Of a stretch of DNA of 64,000 nt, positions 12,101 through 24,601 are shown piece after piece. The stretch covers positions 30,073,001 to 30,137,000 of the forward strand of contig NC_079885.1 of the NCBI RefSeq assembly GCF_029227915.1, given 5' to 3'. This DNA comes from Hydractinia symbiolongicarpus (lineage: Eukaryota > Cnidaria > Hydrozoa > Anthoathecata > Hydractiniidae). Made by a program: the position numbers and the translations under genes. The notes under the pieces are model-generated. The model was not told where the DNA came from and did not search any database. It saw only the letters and a program-made list of their open reading frames with translations. How positions within the stretch are numbered: the stretch's first letter is position 1; every line of letters begins with the position of its first letter.

Positions 12101-15100
12101 TTATTATTTCACCACTAAAGCCCATGAGACTTGTAGTTTTTAAAAATGTTTTCATTTTTGATGAGACGCTGAATAAAAGAAGTTTAATTGCCGGCAAACG
12201 AAAACCCGCGACTTCCCGTTAATCCCAGACTCGGCCCGTATAGTCAAAAGTATACAAAGAAAGTACCCAGGGAGTAAACTCATTTCCCGAACGATTTTTT
12301 AAATTAATATTCACCACTAAAACGCATGAGACTTGTAGTTTTCAGAAATGTTTTCATTTTTGATGAGACGCTTAATGAAAGTGGTTTAATCGCCGGCAAA
12401 CGAAAACCCGCGATTTCCCGTAAATCCCGGGCTTGGCCCGTATAGTCAAAAGTATACAAAGAAAGTACCCAGGGAGTAAACTCATTTCCCGAACGATTTT
12501 TTAAATTAATTTTTCACCACTAAAACGCATGAGACTTGTAGTTTTCAAAAATGTTTTCATTTTTGATGAGACGCTGAATAAAAGAAGTTTAATTGCCGGC
12601 AAACGAAAACCCGCGACTTTCCGTAAATCCCAGACTCGGCCCGTATAGTCAAAAGTATACAAAGAAAGTACCCAGGGAGTAAACTCATTTCCCGAACGAT
12701 TTTTTAAATTAATATTCACCACTAAAACGCATGAGACTTGTAGTTTTCAGAAATGTTTTCATCTTTGATGAGACGCTTAGAGAAAGTGGTTTAATCGCCG
12801 GCAAACGAAAACCCGCGATATCACGTAAATCCCGGGCTTGGCCCGTATAGTCGAATGTATACAAAGAAAGTACCCTGTGAGTAAACTCATTTCCCGAACG
12901 ATTTTTTAAATTATCTTTTCACCACTAAAACGCATGAGACTTGTAGTTTTTAAAAATGTTTTCATTTTTGATGAGACGCTGAATAAAAGAAGTTTAATCG
13001 CCGGCAAACGAAAACCCGCGATTTCCCGTAAATCCCGGGCTTGGCCCGTATAGTCAAAAGTATACAAAGAAAGTACCCAGGGAGTAAACTCATTTCCCGA
13101 ACGATTTTTTAAATTAATTTTTCACCACTAAAACGCATGAGACTTGTAGTTTACAAAAATGTTTTCATTTTTGATGAGACGCTGAATAAAAGAAGTTTAA
13201 TCGCCGGCAAACAAAAACCTGCGATTTCCCGTAAATCCCGGACTCGGCCCGTATAGTCAAAAGTATACAAAGAAAGTACCCAGGGAGTAAACTCATTTCC
13301 CAAACGAGTTTTTAAATTATTATTTCACCACTAAAGCCCATGAGACTTGTAGTTTTTAAGAATGTTTTCATTTTTAATGAGACGCTGAATAAAAGAAGTT
13401 TAATCGCCGGCAAACGAAAACCCGCGATTTCCCGCAAATCCCGGACTCGGCCCGTATAGTCAAATGTATACAAGGAAAGTACCCAGTGAGTAAACTCATT
13501 TCCCGAACGAATTTTTAAATTATTTTTTTACCACTAAAGCCCATGAAACTTGTAGTTTTTAAAAATGTTTTCATTTTTGATGAGACGCTGAATAAAAGAA
13601 GTTTAATTGCCTGCAAACGAAAACCCGCGATTTCCCGCAAATCCCGGACTCGGCCCGTACAGTCAAAAGTATGCAAGGAAAGTACGCAGTGAGTAAACTC
13701 ATTTCCCAAACGAATTTTTAAATTATTTTTTCACCACTAAAGCCCATGAGACTTGTAGTTTTTAAAAATGTTTTCATTTTTGATGAGACGCTGAATAAAA
13801 GAAGTTTAATCGCCGGAAAACGAAAACCCGCGATTTCCCGTAAATCCCGGACGGGGCCCGTATAGTCAAAAGTATGCAAGGAAAGTACCCAGTGAGAAAA
13901 CTCATTTCCCGAACGAATTTTTAAATTATTTTTTCACCACTAAAACGCATGAGACTTGTAGTTTTCAGAAATGTTGTCATTTTTGATGAGACGCTTAATG
14001 AAAGTGGTTTAATCGCCGGCAAACGAAAACCCGCCATTTCCCGTAAACCCCGGACTCGGCCCGTATAGTCAAAAGTATACAAAGAAAGTACCCAGGGAGT
14101 AAACTCATTTTCCAAACGAGTTTTTAAATTATTATTTCACCACTAAAGCCCATGAGACTTGTAGTTTTTAAGAATGTTTTCATTTTTAATGAGACGCTGA
14201 ATAAAAGAAGTTTAATCGCCGGCAAACGAAAACCCGCGATTTCCCGCAAATCCCGGACTCGGCCCGTATAATCAAAAGTTTACAGAGAAAGTACCCGGGG
14301 TGTAAACTCATTTCCCGAACGATTTTTTAAATTATTATTTCACCACTAAAGCCCATGAGACTTGTAGTTTTTAAAAATGTTTTCATTTTTGATGAGACGC
14401 TGAATAAAAGAAGTTTAATTGCCGGCAAACGAAAACCCGCGACTTCCCGTTAATCCCAGACTCGGCCCGTATAGTCAAAAGTATACAAAGAAAGTACCCA
14501 GGGAGTAAACTCATTTCCCGAACGATTTTTTAAATTAATATTCACCACTAAAACGCATGAGACTTGTAGTTTTCAGAAATGTTTTCATTTTTGATGAGAC
14601 GCTTAATGAAAGTGGTTTAATCGCCGGCAAACGAAAACCCGCGATTTCCCGTAAATCCCGGGCTTGGCCCGTATAGTCAAAAGTATACAAAGAAAGTACC
14701 CAGGGAGTAAACTCATTTCCCGAACGATTTTTTAAATTAATTTTTCACCACTAAAACGCATGAGACTTGTAGTTTTCAAAAATGTTTTCATTTTTGATGA
14801 GACGCTGAATAAAAGAAGTTTAATTGCCGGCAAACGAAAACCCGCGACTTTCCGTAAATCCCAGACTCGGCCCGTATAGTCAAAAGTATACAAAGAAAGT
14901 ACCCAGGGAGTAAACTCATTTCCCGAACGATTTTTTAAATTAATATTCACCACTAAAACGCATGAGACTTGTAGTTTTCAGAAATGTTTTCATTTTTGAT
15001 GAGACGCTTAGAGAAAGTGGTTTAATCGCCGGCAAACGAAAACCCGCGATATCACGTAAATCCCGGGCTTGGCCCGTATAGTCGAATGTATACAAAGAAA

Positions 15101-18100
15101 GTACCCTGTGAGTAAACTCATTTCCCGAACGATTTTTTAAATTATCTTTTCACCACTAAAACGCATGAGACTTGTAGTTTTTAAAAATGTTTTCATTTTT
15201 GATGAGACGCTGAATAAAAGAAGTTTAATCGCCGGCAAACGAAAACCCGCGATTTCCCGTAAATCCCGGGCTTGGCCCGTATAGTCAAAAGTATACAAAG
15301 AAAGTACCCAGGGAGTAAACTCATTTCCCGAACGATTTTTTAAATTAATTTTTCACCACTAAAACGCATGAGACTTGTAGTTTTCAAAAATGTTTTCATT
15401 TTTGATGAGACGCTGAATAAAAGAAGTTTAATCGCCGGCAAACGAAAACCTGCGATTTCCCGTAAATCCCGGACTCGGCCCGTATAGTCAAAAGTATACA
15501 AAGAAAGTACCCAGGGAGTAAACTCATTTCCCAAACGAGTTTTTAAATTATTATTTCACCACTAAAGCCCATGAGACTTGTAGTTTTTAAGAATGTTTTC
15601 ATTTTTAATGAGACGCTGAATAAAAGAAGTTTAATCGCCGGCAAACGAAAACCCGCGATTTCCCGCAAATCCCGGACTCGGCCCGTATAGTCAAATGTAT
15701 ACAAGGAAAGTACCCAGTGAGTAAACTCATTTCCCGAACGAATTTTTAAATTATTTTTTTACCACTAAAGCCCATGAAACTTGTAGTTTTTAAAAATGTT
15801 TTCATTTTTGATGAGACGCTGAATAAAAGAAGTTTAATTGCCTGCAAACGAAAACCCGCGATTTCCCGCAAATCCCGGACTCGGCCCGTACAGTCAAAAG
15901 TATGCAAGGAAAGTACGCAGTGAGTAAACTCATTTCCCAAACGAATTTTTAAATTATTTTTTCACCACTAAAGCCCATGAGACTTGTAGTTTTTAAAAAT
16001 GTTTTCATTTTTGATGAGACGCTGAATAAAAGAAGTTTAATCGCCGGCAAACGAAAACCCGCGATTTCCCGTAAATCCCGGACGGGGCCCGTATAGTCAA
16101 AAGTATGCAAGGAAAGTACCCAGTGAGAAAACTCATTTCCCGAACGAATTTTTAAATTATTTTTTCACCACTAAAACGCATGAGACTTGTAGTTTTCAGA
16201 AATGTTGTCATTTTTGATGAGACGCTTAATGAAAGTGGTTTAATCGCCGGCAAACGAAAACCCGCCATTTCCCGTAAACCCCGGACTCGGCCCGTATAGT
16301 CAAAAGTATACAAAGAAAGTACCCAGGGAGTAAACTCATTTTCCAAACGAGTTTTTAAATTATTATTTCACCACTAAAGCCCATGAGACTTGTAGTTTTT
16401 AAGAATGTTTTCATTTTTAATGAGACGCTGAATAAAAGAAGTTTAATCGCCGGCAAACGAAAACCCGCGATTTCCCGTAAATCCCGGGCTTGGCCCGTAT
16501 AGTCAAAAGTATACAAAGAAAGTACCCAGGGAGTAAACTCATTTCCCGAACGATTTTTTAAATTAATTTTTCACCACTAAAACGCATGAGACTTGTAGTT
16601 TTCAAAAATGTTTTCATTTTTGATGAGACGCTGAATAAAAGAAGTTTAATTGCCGGCAAACGAAAACCCGCGACTTTCCGTAAATCCCAGACTCGGCCCG
16701 TATAGTCAAAAGTATACAAAGAAAGTACCCAGGGAGTAAACTCATTTCCCGAACGATTTTTTAAATTAATATTCACCACTAAAACGCATGAGACTTGTAG
16801 TTTTCAGAAATGTTTTCATTTTTGATGAGACGCTTAGAGAAAGTGGTTTAATCGCCGGCAAACGAAAACCCGCGATATCACGTAAATCCCGGGCTTGGCC
16901 CGTATAGTCGAATGTATACAAAGAAAGTACCCTGTGAGTAAACTCATTTCCCGAACGATTTTTTAAATTATCTTTTCACCACTAAAACGCATGAGACTTG
17001 TAGCTTTTAAAAATGTTTTCATTTTTGATGAGACGCTGAATAAAAGAAGTTTAATCGCCGGCAAACGAAAACCCGCGATTTCCCGTAAATCCCGGGCTTG
17101 GCCCGTATAGTCAAAAGTATACAAAGAAAGTACCCAGGGAGTAAACTCATTTCCCGAACGATTTTTTAAATTAATTTTTCACCACTAAAACGCATGAGAC
17201 TTGTAGTTTTCAAAAATGTTTTCATTTTTGATGAGACGCTGAATAAAAGAAGTTTAATCGCCGGCAAACGAAAACCTGCGATTTCCCGTAAATCCCGGAC
17301 TCGGCCCGTATAGTCAAAAGTATACAAAGAAAGTACCCAGGGAGTAAACTCATTTCCCAAACGAGTTTTTAAATTATTATTTCACCACTAAAGCCCATGA
17401 GACTTGTAGTTTTTAAGAATGTTTTCATTTTTAATGAGACGCTGAATAAAAGAAGTTTAATCGCCGGCAAACGAAAACCCGCGATTTCCCGCAAATCCCG
17501 GACTCGGCCCGTATAGTCAAACGTATACAAGGAAAGTACCCAGTGAGTAAACTCATTTCCCGAACGAATTTTTAAATTATTTTTTTACCACTAAAGCCCA
17601 TGAAACTTGTAGTTTTTAAAAATGTTTTCATTTTTGATGAGACGCTGAATAAAAGAAGTTTAATTGCCTGCAAACGAAAACCCGCGATTTCCCGCAAATC
17701 CCGGACTCGGCCCGTACAGTCAAAAGTATGCAAGGAAAGTACGCAGTGAGTAAACTCATTTCCCAAACGAATTTTTAAATTATTTTTTCACCACTAAAGC
17801 CCATGAGACTTGTAGTTTTTAAAAATGTTTTCATTTTTGATGAGACGCTGAATAAAAGAAGTTTAATCGCCGGCAAACGAAAACCCGCGATTTCCCGTAA
17901 ATCCCGGACGGGGCCCGTATAGTCAAAAGTATGCAAGGAAAGTACCCAGTGAGAAAACTCATTTCCCGAACGAATTTTTAAATTATTTTTTCACCACTAA
18001 AACGCATGAGACTTGTAGTTTTCAGAAATGTTGTCATTTTTGATGAGACGCTTAATGAAAGTGGTTTAATCGCCGGCAAACGAAAACCCGCCATTTCCCG

Positions 18101-21007
18101 TAAACCCCGGACTCGGCCCGTATAGTCAAAAGTATACAAAGAAAGTACCCAGGGAGTAAACTCATTTTCCAAACGAGTTTTTAAATTATTATTTCACCAC
18201 TAAAGCCCATGAGACTTGTAGTTTTTAAGAATGTTTTCATTTTTAATGAGACGCTGAATAAAAGAAGTTTAATCGCCGGCAAACGAAAACCCGCGATTTC
18301 CCGCAAATCCCGGACTCGGCCCGTATAGTCAAATGTATACAAGGAAAGTACCCAGTGAGTAAACTCATTTCCCGAACGAATTTTTAAATTATTTTTTCAT
18401 CACTAAAGCCCATGAAACTTGTAGTTTTTAAAAATGTTTTCATTTTTGATGAGACGCTGAATAAAAGAAGTTTAATCGCCTGCAAATGAAAACCCGCGAT
18501 TTCCCGCAAATCCCGGACTCGGCCCGTATAGTCAAAAGTATGCAAGGAAAGTACCCAGTGAGTAAACTCATTTCCCAAACGAATTTTTAAATAATTTTTT
18601 CACCACTAAAGCACATGAGACTAGTAGTTTTTAAAAATGTTTTCATTTTTGATGAGACGCTGAATAAAAGACGTTTAATCGCCGGCAAACGAAAACCCGC
18701 GATTTCCCGTAAATCCCGGACGGGGCCCGTATAGTCAAAAGTATACAAGGAAAGTACCCAGTGAGAAAACTCATTTGCCGAACGAATTTTTAAATTATTT
18801 TTTCACCACTAAAACGCATGGGACTTGTAGTTTTCAGAAATGTTGTCATTTTTGATGAGACGCTTAATGAAAGTGGTTTAATCGCCGGCAAACGAAAACC
18901 CGCCATTTCCCGTAAACCCCGGACTCGGCCCGTATAGTCAAAAGTTTACAGAGAAAGTACCCGGGGTGTAAACTCATTTCCCGAACGATTTTTTAAATTA
19001 TTATTTCACCACTAAAGCCCATGAGACTTGTAGTTTTTAAAAATGTTTTCATTTTTGATGAGACGCTGAATAAAAGAAGTTTAATTGCCGGCAAACGAAA
19101 ACCCGCGACTTCCCGTAAATCCCAGACTCGGCCCGTATAGTAAAAAGTATACAAAGAAAGTACCCAGGGAGTAAACTCATTTCCCGAACGATTTTTTAAA
19201 TTAATATCCACCACTAAAACGCTTGAGACTTGTAGTTTTCAGAAATGTTTTCATTTTTGATGAGACGCTTAATGAAAGTGGTTTAATCGCCGGCAAACGA
19301 AAACTCGCCATATCACGTAAATCCCGGGCTTGGCCCGTATAGTCGAATGTATACAAAGAAAGTACCCTGTGAGAAAACTCATTTCCCGAACGATTTTTCA
19401 AAATATCTTTTCACCACTATAACGCATGAGACTTGCAGTTTTCAAAAATGTTTTCATTTTTGATGAGACGCTTAATAAAAGAGGTTTAATCGCCGGCAAA
19501 CGAAATCCCGCGATTTCCCGTAAATCCCGGGCTTGGCCCGTATAGTCGAATGTATACAAAGAAAGTACCCAGGGAGTAAACTCATTTCCCGAACGATTTT
19601 TCAAAATATCTTTTCACCACTAAAACGCATGAGACTTGCAGTTTTCAAAAATGTTTTCATTTTTGATGAGACGCTTAATAAAAGAGGTTTAATCGCCGGC
19701 AAACGAAAACCTGCGATTTCCCGTAAATCCCGGACTCGGCCCGTATAGTCAAAAGTATACAAAGAAAGTACCCAGGGAGTAAACTCATTTCCCGAACGAA
19801 TTTTTAAATTATTTTTTCATCACTAAAGCCCATGAAACTTGTAGTTTTTAAAAATGTTTTCATTTTTGATGAGACGCTGAATAAAAGAAGTTTAATCGCC
19901 TGCAAACGAAAACCCGCGATTTCCCGCAAATCCCGGACTCGGCCCGTATAGTCAAAAGTATGCAAGGAAAGTACCCAGTGAGTAAACTCATTTCCCAAAC
20001 GAATTTTTAAATTATTTTTTCACCACTAAAGCCCATGAGACTTGTAGTTTTTAAAAATGTTTTCATTTTTGATGAGACGCTGAATAAAAGAAGTTTAATC
20101 GCCGGCAAACGAAAACCCGCGATTTCCCGTAAATCCCGGACGGGGCCCGTATAGTCAAAAGTATACAAGGAAAGTACCCAGTGAGAAAACTCATTTCCCG
20201 AACGAATTTTTAAATTATTTTTTCACCACTAAAACGCATGGGACTTGTAGTTTTCAGAAATGTTGTCATTTTTGATGAGACGCTTAATGAAAGTGGTTTA
20301 ATCGCCGGCAAACGAAAACCCGCCATTTCCCGTAAAACCTGGACTCGGCCCGTATAGTCAAAAGTTTACAGAGAAAGTACCCGGGGTGTAAACTCATTTC
20401 CCGAACGATTTTTTAAATTATTATTTCACCACTAAAGCCCATGAGACTTGTAGTTTTTAAAATGTTTTCATTTTTGATGAGACGCTCAATAAAAGAAGTT
20501 TAATTGCCGGCAAACGAAAACCCGCGACTTCCCGTAAATCCCAGACTCGGCCCGTATAGTCAAAAGTATACAAAGAAAGTACCCAGGGAGTAAACTCATT
20601 TCCCGAACGAATTTTTAAATTAATATCCACCACTAAAACGCATGAGACTTGTAGTTTTCAGAAATGTTTTCATTTTTGATGAGACGCTTAATGGAAGTGG
20701 TTCAATCGCCGGCAAACGAAAACCCGCGATATCACGTAAATCCCGGGCTTGGCCCGTATAGTCGAATGTATACAAAGAAAGTACCCTGTGAGTAAACTAA
20801 TTTCCCAAACGATTTTTTAAATTATTATTTCACCACTAAAGCCCATGAGACTTGTAGTTTTTAAAAATGTTTTCATTTTTGATGAGACGCTGAATAAAAG
20901 AAGTTTAATCGCCGGCAAACGAAAACCTGCGATTTCCCGTAAATCCCGGACTCGGCCCGTATAGTCAAAAGTATACAAAGAAAGTACCCAGGGAGTAAAC
21001 TCATTTC
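9130..21007 (+). repeat. Block A, copy 2: duplicated and internally expanded
   Basis: This repeats 1-~8836. It is colinear at +9129 up to about 14110 and at +12171 from about 17100 to 21007. The difference, 3042 bp, is 15 units, and is explained by extra copies of an 11-unit segment in the middle. The near identity with copy 1 marks a recent event. The copy ends near 21007, where TTTCCCGAACG replaces the TTTCCAGAACG found near 8836. Confidence 0.88.
11955..18285 (+). repeat. Three tandem copies of a 9-11-unit HOR inside block A copy 2
   Basis: The copies run ~11955-14185, ~14186-16416 and ~16417-18285. The first offset is 2231 bp (11 units less 2 bp). The second is 1826 bp (9 units less 1 bp), because the third copy lacks two units: after TTTTTAATGAGACGC near 16420 the sequence jumps to the CCCGTAAATCCCGGGCTTGG unit, skipping the one with GTATAATCAAAAGTTTACAG. 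Within the copies the order of diagnostic units is preserved (AAATTAATTTTTC, then AAATTAATATTC, then GCTTAGAGAAAG, then GTACAGTC, then GGACGGGGCCC). Confidence 0.87.
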
Positions 21008-21310
21008 CCGAACGATTTTTTAAATTAATATCCACCACTAAAACGCATGAGACTTGTAGTTTTCAGAAATGTTTTCATTTTTGATGAGACGCTTAATGAA
21101 AGTGGTTTAATCGCCGGCAAACGAAAACCCGCGATATCACGTAAATCCCGGGCTTGGCCCGTATAGTCGAATGTATACAAAGAAAGTACCCTGTGAGTAA
21201 ACTAATTTCCCAAACGATTTTTTAAATTATTATTTCACCACTAAAGCCCATGAGACTTGTAGTTTTTAAAAATGTTTTCATTTTTGATGAGACGCTGAAT
21301 AAAAGAAGTT
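20620..21310 (+). repeat. Dimer (~406 bp) patch at the end of block A copy 2
   Basis: The pair of units beginning TTAATATCCACCAC near 20625, carrying CGCGATATCACG and CTAATTTCCCAAACG, recurs about 405 bp later near 21030. The copies differ at ATGGAAGTGGTTC versus ATGAAAGTGGTTT. This dimer is absent at the matching place in copy 1 (~8460-8840), so it is a further local duplication. Confidence 0.75.
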
Positions 21311-21964
21311 TAATCGACGGCAAACGAAAACCTGCGATTTCTCGTAAATCCCGGACTCGGCCCGTATAGTCAAAAGTATACAAGGAAAGTAGCCAGTGAG
21401 TAAACTCATTTCCCTAACGAATTTTTAAATTATTTTTTCATCACTAAAGCCCATGAGACTTGTAGTTTTTAAAAATGTTTTCATTTTTGATGAGACGCTG
21501 AATAAAAGAAGTTTAATCGCCTGCAAACGAAAACCCGCGATTTCCCGCAAATCCCGGACTCGGCCCGTATAGTCAAAAGTATGCAAGGAAAGTACTCAGT
21601 GAGTAAACTCATTTCCCGAACGAATTTTTAAATTATTTTTTCACCACTAAAGCCCATGAGACTTGTAGTTTTTAAAAATGTTTTCATTTTTGATGAGACG
21701 CTGAATAAAAGAAGTTTAATCGCCGGCAAACGAAAACCCGCGATTTCCCGTAAATCCCGGACGGGGGCCGTATAGTCAAAAGTATACAAGGAAAGTACCC
21801 AGTGAGAAAACTCATTTCCCAAACGAATTTTTAAATTATTTTTTCACCACTAAAACGCATGAGACTTGTAGTTTTCAGAAATGTTGTCATTTTTGATGAG
21901 ACGCTTAATGAAAGTGGTTTAATCGCCGGCAAACAAAAACCCGCCATTTCCCGTAAACCCTGGA
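21311..21964 (+). repeat. Unassigned satellite units between blocks A and C
   Basis: About three units with their own variants: ATCGACGGCAAACG and GTAGCCAGTGAG near 21315-21400, GTACTCAGTGAG near 21593, and GGACGGGGGCCG near 21763. They resemble the AAAGCCCATGAG units of block A and lead into the 13-unit HOR. No non-satellite sequence was seen. Confidence 0.7.
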
Positions 21965-24601
21965 CTCGGCCCGTATAGTCAAAAGTATACAGAGAAAGTA
22001 CCCGGGGTGAAAACTCATTTCCCGAACGATTTTTTAAATTATTATTTCACCACTAAAGCCCATGAGACTTGTAGTTTTTAAAAATGTTTTCATTTTTGAT
22101 GAGACGCTGAATAAAAGAAGTTTAATTGCCGGCAAACGAAAACCCGCGATTTCCCGCAAATCCCGGACTCGGCCCGTATAGTCAAAAGTATGCAAGGAAA
22201 GTACCCAGTGAGTAAACTCATTTCCCGAACGAATTTTTAAATTATTTTTTCACCACTAAAGCCCATGAGACTTGTAGTTTTTAAAAATGTTTTCATTTTT
22301 GATGAGACGCTGAATAAAAGAAGTTTAATCGCCGGCAAACGAAAACCCGCGATTTCCCGTAAATCCCGGACGGGGGCCGTATAGTCAAAAGTATACAAGG
22401 AAAGTACCCAGTGAGAAAACTCATTTCCCGAACGAATTTTTAAATTATTTTTTCACCACTAAAACGCATGAGACTTGTAGTTTTCAGAAATGTTGTCATT
22501 TTTGATGAGACGCTTAATGAAAGTGGTTTAATCGCCGGCAAACGAAAACCCGCCATTTCCCGTAAACCCCGGACTCGGCCCGTATAGTCAAAAGTATACA
22601 GAGAAAGTACCCGGGGTGTAAACTCATTTCCCGAACGATTTTTTAAATTATTATTTCACCACTAAAGCCCATGAGACTTGTAGTTTTTAAAAATGTTTTC
22701 ATTTTTGATGAGACGCTGAATAAAAGAAGTTTAATTGCCGGCAAACGAAAACCCGCGACTTCCCGTAAATTCCAGACTCGGCCCGTATAGTCAAAAGTAT
22801 ACAAAGAAAGTCCGCAGGGAGTAAACTCATTTCCCGAACGATTTTTTAAATTAATATTCACCACTAAAACGCATGAGACTTGTAGTTTTCAGAAATGTTT
22901 TCATTTTTGATGAGACGCTTAATGAAAGTGGTTTAATCGCCGGCAAGCGAAAACCCGCGATATCACGTAAATCCCGGGCTTGGCCCGTATAGTCGAATGT
23001 ATACAAAGAAAGTACCCTGTGAGTAAAATCATTTCCCGAACGATTTTTTAAATTATCTTTTCATCACTAAAACGCATGAGACTTGCAGTTTTCAAAAATG
23101 TTTTCATTTTTGATGAGACGCTTAATAAAAGAGGTTTAATCGCCGGCAAACGAAATCCTGCGATTTCTCGTAAATCCCGGGCTTGGCCCGTATAGTCGAA
23201 TGTATACAAAGAAAGTACCCAGGGAGTAAACTCATTTCCCGACCGATTTTTTAAAAATTTTTTTCACCACTAAAACGCATGAGACTTGTAGTTTTCAAAA
23301 ATGTTTTCATTTTTGATGAGACGCTGAATAAAAGAATTTAATCGCCGGCAAACGAAAACCTGCAATTTCCCGTAAATCCCGGGCTTGGCCCGTTTAGTCA
23401 AAAGTATACAAAGAAAGTACCCAGGGAGTAAACTAATTTCCCAAACGATTTTTTAAATTATTATTTCACCACTAAAGCCCATGAGACTTGTAGTTTTTAA
23501 AAATGTTTTCATTTTTGATGAGACGCTGAATAAAAGAACTTTAATCGCTGGCAAACAAAAACCTGCGATTTCCCGTAAATCCCGGACTCGGCCCGTATAG
23601 TCAAAAGTATACAGAGAAAGTACCCAGGGAGTAAACTCATTTCCCGAACGATTTTTTAAATTATTTTTTCACCACAAAAACGCATGAGACTTGTAGTTTT
23701 CAGAAATGTTTTCATTTTTGATGAGACGCTTAATGAAAGTGGTTTAATCGCCGGCAAGCGAAAACCCGCGATTTCCCGTAAATCCCGGGCTTGGCCCGTA
23801 TAGTCGAATGTATACAAAGAAAGTACCCTGTGAGTAAAATCATTTCCCGAACGATTTTTTAAATTATCTTTTCACCACTAAAACGCATGAGACTTGCAGT
23901 TTTCAAAAATGTTTTCATTTTTGATGAGACGCTTAATAAAAGAGGTTTAATCGCCGGCAAACGAAATCCAGCGATTTCTCGTAAATCCCGGGCTTGGCCC
24001 GTATAGTCGAATGTATACAAAGAAAGTACCCAGGGAGTAAACTCATTTCCCGAACGATTTTTTAAAATTTTTTTTCACCACTAAAACGCATGAGACTTGT
24101 AGTTTTCAAAAATGTTTTCATTTTTGATGAGACGCTGAATAAAAGAAGTTTAATCGTCGGCAAACGAAAACCTGCGATTTCCCGTAAATCCCGGGCTTGA
24201 CCCGTTTAGTCAAAAGTATACAAAGAAAGTACCCAGGGAGTAAACTAATTTCCCAAACGATTTTTTAAATTATTATTTCACCACTAAAGCCCATGAGACT
24301 TGTAGTTTTTAAGAATGTTTTCATTTCTGATGAGACGCTGAATAAAAGAAGTTTAATCGCCGGCAAACGAAAACCTGCGATTTCCCGTAAATCCCGGACT
24401 CGGCCCGTATAGTCAAAAGTATACAGAGAAAGTACCCAGGGAGTAAACTCATTTCCCGAACGATTTTTTAAATTATTTTTTCACCACAAAAACGCATGAG
24501 ACTTGTAGTTTTCAGAAATATTTTCATTTTTGATGAGACGCTTAATGAAAGTGGTTTAATCGCCGCCAAACGAAAACCTGCGATTTCCCGTAAATCCCGG
24601 G
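21965..24601 (+). repeat. Block C, copy 1: 13-unit HOR (2637 bp)
   Basis: Matches 24602-27238 at a constant offset of 2637 (13 units less 2 bp). Shared private features include GGACGGGGGCCG, AAGTCCGCAGGG, GGCAAGCGAAAACC, CCGACCGATTTTTTAAAAA and CACCACAAAAACGC. Observed differences include CCTGCAATTTC versus CCTGCCATTTC, GAAATCCTGCG versus GAAATCCCGCG, GTATACAAAG versus GTATATAAAG, and ATCGCTGGC versus ATCGCCGGC. Confidence 0.88.
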
